DNA from: Ctena decussata
Lineage: Eukaryota > Mollusca > Bivalvia > Lucinida > Lucinidae
Assembly (NCBI GenBank): GCA_963989385.1
Contig: OZ022501.1
Location: 98,502,979-98,566,978 of the forward strand
Length of the DNA: 64,000 bases
Reading direction: 5' to 3'
A program made the translations under genes and the position numbers. Below are positions 55,690 to 64,000 of this stretch, in pieces. Each line of letters opens with the position of its first letter. Position 1 is the stretch's first letter. The notes beneath the pieces were generated by a model. It was not told the DNA's origin and did no database searches. It was given only the letters and a program-made list of their open reading frames with translations.

Positions 55690-57600
55690 TACTGAATCAA
55701 TATTAGGAATTTCAACAAACTTGTGTGGATACATTATTGGGATGATCTAAAGAGCTGATTAGATTTGGTGAACTTGAAATCATTTTTACTGTCTCCGGAT
55801 GTCTCAAAGATATGACAATTACACTAAAATTGATATATCACTTGGGCCTTTGGCTTGATTCCCACCAAACTTGCATAGATATACCTTTGGGACAATTTTA
55901 AGAGTTGACTGTGTTTTAGTGGTTTACAAGTTTAGCTTTTGAAAAAAGCTTGAGAGGTTATCCCTTAGCAAATGAATCTATAGGACGCAAGTGGTAAAGC
56001 AGAAAAATGGCAGCAATACAAGTTAATTTTATTGTATTCTTGGATTTGTTGAAGCTGTAGGTAAGTGGCGAGTTTTACAGCTTTTTCTTTTTGTCTGGTG
56101 ATTGCTTGTAACAGGCGAGCTTCAGTGCTATTAACTTTTGTTAGGTGACCTGTACTGTTTAGTAATGGCTCTTCGTAAGGGGACTGTGCTCTCTGGTAAG
56201 TGCTTGTATTAGGTGAGATTCTTGTATTAGGCGAGATGCAGTCTTCAGGATAAGTTTTACAATTCATGTCTTAGGAATGCTGGAAGGAACCCTGCAGCTG
56301 GGTGCGCCAAACTACGGGAGCAAGTACCAGTAAATAGTGGAACCTGCATTTAGCGTTAATCAAGTAGAACTTGTTATTGGTCTGCACTGTAAAGTGCTAA
56401 CTGAACTTTCAGATAACTGTTTGTATAAGGTGACATAAAGGGTTTTAAGATATAAGCTATAAAGATCTTGCATTAGCGATGCTGGCGAAAACCCTGTAGC
56501 AGGGTGTGCCAAATGTAGAAGTACCGGGAGATAGTGGGACCTGTAGGAAACCTGTAGGAAACGGCGAAGGCAAAGCAAAAGGAAACGGCGTACAATTGAG
56601 TACGAATTCCTATCTTAATATGGTTATCCCGAGGGGATAACCAAAAACTAAATTTCAAGGTCAAATGCCAACTAACAAATGATATTTTTTCATAAAAATG
56701 AGATATCTCTTAAACCAGTGGATGGGTATTTATCAAACTTGCATGGATATACCATTTGAATTCTCAAGGCATGTTTAGTTTTCGGTGATTTTGACCCTTT
56801 TTCCAAGGTCATTCATAGTCTTGTATGTACAATATCTTTTGAACCAGTTGAGGTATTATCTCCAAATTTGCATAGATATATCATGTAGTCAAGCTTTACA
56901 AGCTGATTTGATTTTGGCGATTTTGACCTCTTTTTCACCTTTGTTTTGTGGTTCATGTCTTTGTATCTAAAATATTTCGGAGATTTCAATGTTTATATGA
57001 TTAACGAGCTCGGGCTTATGATTTGTGTTCTTAGACCACTCTCACCTTCTAAATCACATGCCGACTTTGATATGTGAAAATTTTAAATATACATTTACAT
57101 ATATATTTTACATATAATCGCCTAATTCCTGACAAACCTGCATAGATATTTCTTTGGGACAGTCGCAGGAGTTGTATTCAATTCGGCGACCTTGACCTCC
57201 TCTTCAATTCAATAGCCAATTTACAAATATAAATGTTAAATTTTCCCAAAAATGAGATATTTCTTGAACCAGTGGATGAATGGCCATCATACTCGCATGA
57301 TTACACTATGACAGGCTGAAGTCACATTTGGTCGTTTGTTTGCCCTTGACCCTTTTTTCAAGGTCCGATGCTTGTAAGTAGGATATCTTTTGAACCAGAT
57401 AATGATTTTGTGAATTTGCATGCACATGTTACTGAGGTAAGCTTAAGAGATGATTAGATTTTAATGACCCTAAGCCCACTTTTCAAGGTCATAGCAGCAT
57501 TAGTAATTTTCATTAAGAATACACGTCTTGAACTAATGGATTAAATATAAACAGACTTAAACAGATATATATATATATATAATTATGACAAGTAAAAGAC
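55690..57600 (+). repeat. Very degenerate ~190-bp repeat field
   Basis: Recurring phrases such as GAGATATCTCTTAAACCAGTGG, AACTTGCATGGATATACC, GATTTTGACC(C/T)..TTTT(T/C) and CAAGGTCA at 190-200 bp spacing. An unrelated block at 55970-56590 interrupts it. No gene supported. Confidence 0.6.
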
Positions 57601-57739
57601 ATCATGAGATTTGGTTAGCTTGATTACATTTCAATGCCACAGAAGAATTTTAAATGTGATCGAATGTATTGACGTCTTTAGTCCAAACTTGATATATTCT
57701 ATCAACACAGCAAAGTTTTAGGATCAGTAGGAACGCACT

Positions 57740-58240
57740 CATTGGGATTTGTAGGTATGAGAAAGGTCATGAACTGCAATTTTTGTGGTTTGGTTGAACC
57801 ATTACGGAGGCTAAGGGCGAGGGTTGGATCCAGTCAAACATGTTTAAGCCACTCCAGTAATCTTTTGCTGACCGTTCCAAGGCGGTACTTCTGTTGTGGT
57901 TCCTCGATGTTACATTGTGCTTTGTCCGCTTGTCTATGTTTTTCAGAAGTTTGATAACCAGTTTTGCTACCCAATCTGCCTTTTATTTTATATTGTGTTC
58001 CTTTGTAAGTTGAACATGAAATAGATAGAAATAGATGTTGATGCTGTTTTTGATTAGGGTAGCTGAATGACTACCTGTTTGGGAAAGAGCTGCGCATTCG
58101 GTTATGGTGCGTGTCTTTCGTGAACTTGTGTCAATTTTTCCGTGTGTGTGTGCTTCTTTCCCTAATGGTTTTGAGAGCGGGATGTGGGATTTGATTGTAT
58201 TAATTCCCTATCATTGCCTATCGTTTTACTTTGTCGGGAG
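57740..58240 (-). repeat. Dispersed repeat family R, minus-strand copy beside the GPCR
   Basis: Complement contains AAACAGGTAGTCATTCAGCT, CAAACTTCTGAAAAACA and AAGTACCGCCTTGGAACGG, as in other family R copies. It ends about 60 bp below the GPCR stop codon, so it could supply part of the 3' UTR. Confidence 0.65.
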
Positions 58241-58301
58241 ACATATGCTTTTCTTTGAAAACATTAGTAGTCCCCAGTTTGTAATGGTGGTACACCTCTG
58301 T

Positions 58302-59453
58302 CTAATATTGTGTTTTATCACTGGTATCCTTTGACTGAACAGTAGCATTAGTCTGATGTTGTTCGTAACAAAATCCGCATTTCATTTTTAACATCACCTT
58401 GATGTTTTCACGTGAAGCTTTTGTCGTGAATATGTAGATAAAGAAATCAGTTGCTGCACTCAGAACACGAAGCAAATAGCTAATGTCTAGTATTAACAAA
58501 TAGGTGTAATGCTCAATTCCGTTTACATCATATATAGCTGGGAAATACCTTTTGAAAATGGTTGCTAAGCCCGACGGGAACAGCGACAAGAGCAGACTTA
58601 TCGACAACACCATCAGAGTCACCGTAGTTTTAATCTGTCGTGCAGATTCCTCATGTCTTTTTGTCTGTGTCGCAAATAGTGTTGTTCTCTGAAAACGCTG
58701 TCGCGCAATGAAAATCGCGATTATGATATTTGTTACTAGAGTCGCCAAGCCGGGAACAAATCTAGCTATCGTGAGGATGACTGCAGAGTACTTTTGATTG
58801 AAAGACATGTTTGCCATAGCCCATTCTGTTGGTACTAATATGCAAGTTGTTATATTTGTTTCCGAGTCTACGATTTCCTTTGGTTTGAGAATAAAGAAAG
58901 CAGGTGTAATCAAGATCATGTTCAGCAACAGCAAGATTATCATCAGAATGACACTATACTTCCGATACCTGAAAGCTTTGAGTTTCAGAGGAAGCATGAT
59001 GCTTAATAATCGCTCAGCTGACATTATGGTAATGATATGAGCACATGTACTGTAAGCAAATGACTGAACGAGCTGAAGGTTTCTCTCTGCGTAACATTTA
59101 ATATAACTTGGAATCCGTTGATCATACCGCTCCACAATTGGTATAGGGATTGTAAAGAGGACTATTATCAGATACAGCAAATCTACAGCCATCAATCCAA
59201 ATAAAAATTGATAAAATGGCTGACTAAGTCTTTGATACCGGAGAAAGCACAATCCAAATATATTTCCACCTATTCCTACAAACGTAAACGCTGGGACAAA
59301 CCCAAACCATAGTACCGCCTTAAAATGTTCTTGAAAATCTTTGGAAATAAGTCCTGATTGCTGCTGGAGATCAGGCAAAGTAGATTCTAATCCCCATTGA
59401 TCTGTTATATTTGAGATGGTATCTAGAGTAGCTGTTTCCATATTCTTCAACAT
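58302..59453 (-). CDS. Rhodopsin-like (class A) G-protein-coupled receptor, single exon
   Basis: A seven-transmembrane receptor of 383 residues from the ATG at 59453. The frame is open further upstream to a stop at 59637, without another in-frame ATG, and a splice-acceptor-like TTTTACAG ends at 59602. An upstream coding exon is therefore possible. Numbered from the ATG: N64 in GGNIFG (TM1), D91 in LMAVDLLYL (TM2), C120 and C204 as the expected TM3-ECL2 disulfide, and SAER at 145-148 replacing DRY. TM6 has LSLFPSG instead of CWxP, and TM7 has DFFIY at 336-340 instead of NPxxY. N-glycosylation sequons occur at N15, N200 and N215. The tail contains two Cys near 359-362, possible palmitoylation sites. 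Overall layout suits lophotrochozoan peptide or orphan receptors; the ligand is unknown. No frame damage is seen. Confidence 0.88.
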   Translation of the reverse strand: MLKNMETATLDTISNITDQWGLESTLPDLQQQSGLISKDFQEHFKAVLWFGFVPAFTFVGIGGNIFGLCFLRYQRLSQPFYQFLFGLMAVDLLYLIIVLFTIPIPIVERYDQRIPSYIKCYAERNLQLVQSFAYSTCAHIITIMSAERLLSIMLPLKLKAFRYRKYSVILMIILLLLNMILITPAFFILKPKEIVDSETNITTCILVPTEWAMANMSFNQKYSAVILTIARFVPGLATLVTNIIIAIFIARQRFQRTTLFATQTKRHEESARQIKTTVTLMVLSISLLLSLFPSGLATIFKRYFPAIYDVNGIEHYTYLLILDISYLLRVLSAATDFFIYIFTTKASRENIKVMLKMKCGFCYEQHQTNATVQSKDTSDKTQY

Positions 59454-59648
59454 TGTGTCGGTATTATCGAAGACAACTCCTGTAGTTGTCGATTCGTCAT
59501 AATCTCCACTCGTTTGACCGGCTGTCAATATGGCTGAATCAAGTCTTTGCTTAGCCGCTATGGTGCATAATCTAGTTGTAAGTAGAAACCCCAGGATAAT
59601 TCTGTAAAATGGATGAAAGTTGAAGCTCTCAAAGTATCAAAATCATAT

Positions 59649-59886
59649 GAATCGCGACATGACAAAACCAACAGAGAGGCATGTGAGCCCAGCGAAGACG
59701 TAGAAAAGCCTAGTCATCCGCCCAGTCTGATCAGAAATTTAGCTTGCACTAAAAAGGTGGCTAGGGTCTAAGCTACCTCAAATGCGGATAGCAAAGACTC
59801 TGATCAGACTGGGTGGATGCTAAAGCTGATTTAAGTCTTCGATGGGCGCACATGCCACTGTTTTAGTGTTTTTTTTCTAGTCGCGA
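59649..59886. mobile_element. Palindromic MITE just upstream of the GPCR
   Basis: GAATCGCGACATGACAAAAC to a degraded TTCTAGTCGCGAG end. It begins 12 bp beyond the in-frame stop that closes the GPCR reading frame upstream (59637), about 200 bp from the GPCR ATG. Confidence 0.82.
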
Positions 59887-59889
59887 GTA

Positions 59890-62150
59890 GACTCTTGCAG
59901 CATTTAGAGGACAATGGAGCTTTAAAGGTTTAGTTTTAATTTTAATTATGTTATTTATTATTAGTAGTAGTATTATATTTCATGTATTTTATTTTCTTTG
60001 CTCTGTCTTGTCAAATTTCATACTGGAATTAGTTTGTAAAAACTAGTATTTTGGGATAGATATGCATTACTTTGCTTCGTCGGGCTGCTGCTGCTGGCAA
60101 ATGTTAAGATCTCAGAACATAGAATAAAATAGATGCGTTATATTTACATATATTTATCACAACTGCAGTAAAAGTTTGCACTTATTTCATATTTATTCAA
60201 AAATTTCTTTTACATGTATACATTATGTGATAAGTTTTGCTAACAGTTATGCTGCTGTTATCCTAAAGCCAGGGTCACAGCATTTAGAAAGTTGTCATAT
60301 ATTTACATTAATTCCTTTGCATATTGCAAAATGACTGTCCTTGAATGCTTCCTGTTATGTGACTATGAAGGATATATAAATGTTGTTGTCAGCCAAAGGT
60401 TAAGATGACAGACTTTAATGACAAGCCATACCTACCATGTAATTGATAGATTTTATCCTAAATCAAGCTTGCGATATATTTTATAATTACATACCAATGT
60501 ATAAAGTATGATATAATACACTTATCTTTACGAGAAAAAAGATAATGAATTGAAACCATATTTTTGAACAAAATTAAGTAGAAAAAGGGCCATTACTCCA
60601 ATAATAAGTGGCGGCTCTGGGATTTAATTATGTCAGTTGCTGAGAATTTTCCTACTTACTTTTACCCTACATCAAACTTGGCCTGTATTTTATGATTGTA
60701 TACCTGTGCATAAATTTTGAGTCCAATGTACTTATCTTTTCAGATGATAACGAACGGAAACCATTTTTCTGTAGAGCCGAAACTCCCGCAAACGTTGACG
60801 GATTTTACCCTGAATCGAACTTGACCTGTATATTATGATTATATATCTGTGTAAATATTAAATTAAGACACAGCCTTTATGAGAACACACTCTTAACGGT
60901 CCATGAATATCTTCGAGGGCGTAAGGTGTTACCCTTGGCACCACCTTGTTGTTGTAGTCTGGTTCAGCCTCCAGTGACATGCATCTGGATCAGCAAACCA
61001 TTTCGGCTTATTTTTGTTCTATGCTATGTTGGAAATGGCGGCATCCTTGAGAGACCCGTGCAGCTCATGTAACACCAATAATGCTCATGCAATGATTGAC
61101 TGACTTGTCAACTCAACTAAGGTCACTTAGGTAATGTCACTTAGGTAAGGCAACTTCAGCTGTCTGGTCATGTTTTTGCCATTTTTATAAAGGGGCGGCA
61201 ATTTAAGTGACTTAATGTTTGTAATGTTTGTTGCATTTGCAGTGTGACTCTTGTGTGTGTGTGGTGGGGGGGGGGGGATGAGGGTGGTCTGCTCTGAAGG
61301 AAAGCAAATTGTCCAAAGGGAGCAAATTATTTCCTTTGGGAGTTGGCCCCAGTTTCAACATAGAGACTGCGTTGGCTGACCTGCTTCCCCTAAGGATGTA
61401 TTCATTAGCCTTTACAGGGTCAGGGTGTGAAAAAACACTAGTTTTTTAATGGTGCCAGTAACTGTTGGCAAAATAGTCCTCAAGCTATAAAACAGTTGGG
61501 GTGTGTGTTGCACCAACATATTTTCTGCCACTTTTACAAAAGCAAGCAGCATTTATTACTTCCTTTTTGCTTCCTCGGGACACATTGCACTTCCTGTTGG
61601 TTTTCTTTAGAGGGAGAGCGTTAGCTCCGAGAAAAAAGGCATATTCTTTTCTAAGACAGCTGCCCCTGAGTTGGAGTTGGCGGGGGGGGGGGGGGGGGGG
61701 GGGGAGAATGCGTGGCAGAATTGCTTCCTCTGAAGATGTTTCACTTAAAAACTAAACTAAGTAAGCCAATCATTGTAATGGGCAGAAAATCCATTAATTG
61801 TATGTACCTTATGTTTTTATGTTTTATTGTGTTGTATTTTACTTGGTGTCAGTCCTGTAATGGATTTTAGAACAGTTAACTGATCTGATTTGATTTGAAG
61901 ATGTTGCTAAGCCGTCAATACCAGTGAGCCTCAATGTGCGGGCAAGGACATCAGCAAGGGGGGTATGCACTGGAGTAACGCGAAGTAGAAAAAAACCTGG
62001 AAGGAGAGGAGAGGTCCTCAAATTTCCTGGCTCACATTCGCCATCAATTGCTTATTTGGTCCAGGTTCTACAAGGCCATTGTTGTTGTTGTATCTATTTT
62101 CCAGCCTTTAAGTTGTATCCTAGATGCCAGGAGACGTTACAGATCCCGAG
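59890..62150. other. Gene-free stretch; short degenerate repeats and G-runs
   Basis: 60400-60880 holds two or three degenerate ~170-bp units (TTGACCTGTATATTATGATT, CGGAAACCATTTTT). Poly-G runs lie at 61262-61279 and 61681-61704, regions prone to sequencing error. No gene supported. Confidence 0.6.
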
Positions 62151-62154
62151 ATGA

Positions 62155-62400
62155 GCCCCGGTAGCTCAGTGAGTTAAGCGATGGCCTGCTTATCTAGCAG
62201 ACCCGGGTTTGAGCCATGCTAGAGGCGGGAAGGGTTTTAATCGAAAATATGGCTCCATTGCACACAGCCTTTCATTTCCACTCACCCATCATCCTCATAT
62301 GACTGAAATGCTGTTACAAATAGATGTAGAATCGCAATTCATGCAGCCATCATCATCCGACACTCAGAGAACGTCATACTGTCAACAAACTCAAAGAAAG
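62155..62400 (+). mobile_element. tRNA-derived SINE (family 3)
   Basis: The head GCCCCGGTAGCTCAGTGAGT (A box) and GGGTTTGAGCC (B box, 62205-62215) are followed by a body shared with the minus-strand copy at 2265-2487. It sits directly before a reverse-transcriptase relic. Confidence 0.75.
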
Positions 62401-62441
62401 AAAGAGAAGACTTGTGGGATTTAATGCTGGTTTTGCAATCC

Positions 62442-62669
62442 TTTAACTTTCCGTTTCTGAGTAGTAATATCCCTTCGGCACCTGCATACGGAGTTTATGT
62501 TTCTCAACTAGTCCGCTATGCTAGGGCCTGTTTCATATATCAAGACTTTGTTGAAAGAGGGAAGCTACTCACTCAGAAACTGTTGAAGCAGGGTTATCAT
62601 AGAACAAAGCTTGTGTCGACAGTTAAAAAGTTTTATGGGTGACACCATGACCTTGTTGATCCCTAAAAC
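62442..62669 (+). pseudogene. Reverse-transcriptase relic, C-terminal part
   Basis: One frame reads FNFPFLSSNIPSAPAYGVYV, SQLVRYARAC, LLTQKLLKQGYHRTKL and KKFYG, then TGA (62640-62642), HHDLVDP and a stop. This is the segment after the catalytic region in the same MGTNCAPL-type RT group as the 10.3-kb relic but a clearly different lineage. Family members have Arg where the TGA stands, so CGA-to-TGA decay fits. Everything upstream is missing, replaced by a SINE. Confidence 0.75.
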
Positions 62670-63838
62670 GTGGCCGTTTCTAAACTTATCTCCGATTTGA
62701 TGGCCTCAGCCGAAGCTTAGTTAAGCTTTCAAATACCGGACTTTCAATTTCACTGACTTTTTCCACAGATACATAGATATGGCGTGTGTATTATAATAGG
62801 CAAGTGATGCTTACTACCGCGCGCCTCTGTTTTGGGGTCCATGTCTGTGTCTCTAAAATATTCCGGAATTGTCTATGTTTAACTTACCTACGAGTTCGGA
62901 CTTATGATTTGGGTCCTTTGACCACTATCATTTAGACGGGCATGAAAATTCGTGCCAGTGTATCGATCAGAGTCTTTATTTAAATATGGAAGAAGAACCG
63001 GAGTGCCAATCGATAAAGAACCACAGCAGACTGTCTCGGTATGCAGACAGAACAGAAACATAATTTAGTCTCGTCTTCCTAAGAAGTCAGAGACCAATGG
63101 TCTGCACTCGCAAGTCGGAAACCTTGATAAATATTTCGCTGCTTTGTGACAGTGGTGGGGTAAACTAATGAACTGGAAGTCTACGCCTTCCTTAGCAATC
63201 TGAATATTAAGAGGCAGCGATAATAGTATTATCTGAAGTCAGTCTTGCTGCCCTTCCTCATCAAACCCAATACTTCCGCAGCTGAGAGGCACATACTTCA
63301 GGTAATTAGTGTATCAATGAATTAAATTATATTGTGTTTATAATTGTACTCATTATGGTTTCTTTGATTAGCAAATCATTTAATTCGTAATTGTCTGTGA
63401 TTGCCACTGATTCAGTTGGAAAGATAACAAAAATATATGCTAAAATACAGATTTAAAGGTTGTATAATGATTGTTTTACTAAAAAAAAGTCGTGGAAATC
63501 AACATTCCTTCCAAATGTTTCTTAACACTGGCCTTACACACCATTTCTTTTCCATTCTACCTTGGGTAAGCCTCTTGTGCGCTCCCGAGTGCGCGTCATG
63601 TTCCAATACACTTGACGCGGCAAGGTACGGTGGTTTACCCAGAAACTCAGGCACTAGCAGACGACATAATCTCAAACGAAAAACATTTACAGTTTGATCA
63701 GTTTTTAAGCAAATATTCAACAAAAATGTGAATTCTTATAGCAAGAAATATTTTGTGTACATTTTCTCCATAGAATCATCGTAAGGTAAGATTTTTATGC
63801 TTCATAAAATTCGATTACCGCATCTGGTTTGTGACTAG
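62670..63838. other. Gene-free stretch near the right edge
   Basis: No recognisable protein or repeat. A locally GC-richer patch at 63560-63670 is open on the minus strand for about 70 codons but matches nothing I recognise; it could be an exon or chance. Confidence 0.4.
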
Positions 63839-63879
63839 TCTCGCGATAATTTTCGAACTTCCGGCTTCTCCAAGATGGC
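63839..63879 (+). promoter_or_regulatory. Housekeeping-promoter-like motif cluster
   Basis: TCTCGCGAT (63839-63847), ACTTCCGG (63857-63864) and CAAGATGGC (63871-63879) lie within 41 bp. In animals these match BANP/ZBTB33-type, ETS-type and YY1-type promoter motifs, and the YY1 form usually overlaps the 5' end of a sense transcript. The ATG in it opens only a seven-codon frame, so any gene must begin downstream or be spliced beyond the window edge. Confidence 0.4.
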
Positions 63880-64000
63880 AACCACATCTTGTTCTTGACC
63901 GCATGTTTCACAGGGCTACATATATAGGACCAAAACTGATACAGTAAAGCGAACTTATTTCGTGTGGTCGCTATGAAATATGAATCCAATATACTGATCT

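Noticed and set aside
63499..63723. Possible host exon on the minus strand
   Set aside because: Open and slightly GC-richer, but no recognised protein similarity and no convincing pair of splice sites; left as a note only.

Overview
The window is animal nuclear DNA, most likely from a bivalve mollusc and plausibly a venerid-like clam. The evidence is the AT-rich, intron-scale spacing, tRNA-derived SINEs, a mollusc-type class A GPCR, and repeat families I associate with clams: a palindromic element beginning GAGCCGCGACACGA, and a tandem-repeat element with GGGCCATGGTGGCCCTGAA near one end. No species name can be justified from sequence alone. Almost the whole window is mobile or repetitive DNA. 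There are only two convincing intact coding units: a two-ORF LINE (minus strand, 49.7-54.7 kb) and a single-exon GPCR (minus strand, 58.3-59.5 kb).

Layout. (1) 1-17.9 kb is a direct segmental duplication. Copy A (1-11633) and copy B (13784-17888) share about 3.5 kb of common sequence, including a decayed reverse-transcriptase fragment. Copy A carries four insertions that copy B lacks: a 3.5-kb TIR transposon (491-4018), a 2.3-kb tandem-repeat element (4724-7063), a 1.9-kb tandem-repeat element (7568-9476) and a SINE (9984-10256). Copy B carries one about 0.6-kb insertion absent from A. Each copy therefore supplies pre-insertion sites for the other. (2) 12.3-13.0 kb and 13.3-13.8 kb hold small TIR or palindromic elements. 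(3) 18-27 kb holds repeats, hairpins, a foldback element and two tandem arrays (about 150 bp and 49 bp units). (4) 27.4-32.3 kb is a dead ZMYM1/hAT-transposase-like gene (minus strand), split by a non-autonomous LTR element (28808-31401). That element has 5-bp target duplications and a serine-tRNA-type primer-binding site, and its interior is mostly a 35/36-bp tandem array. (5) 32.4-46 kb holds a SINE with a 13-bp TSD, a motif-saturated TIR element, degenerate tandem repeats, a 1.66-kb long-inverted-repeat element with a 6-bp TSD, and further palindromic MITEs. (6) 49.5-54.8 kb is the LINE: ORF1 has a PHD finger, an RRM-like region and three zinc knuckles; ORF2 has endonuclease, RT, RNase H and a C-terminal Cys/His motif. 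All recognised catalytic residues are present. (7) 58.3-59.5 kb is the GPCR. (8) 60-64 kb is mostly featureless apart from a SINE, a reverse-transcriptase relic and, at the right edge, a cluster of housekeeping-promoter-like motifs.

The most unusual signals are: the satellite-filled LTR element inside a transposase-derived gene; the 3.5-kb transposon with about ten dispersed copies of a CCCCTCCGTAACG-type motif; the in-frame UAG-GGG junction between the LINE ORFs; and the 1.66-kb inverted-repeat element with ATTTTA target duplications.
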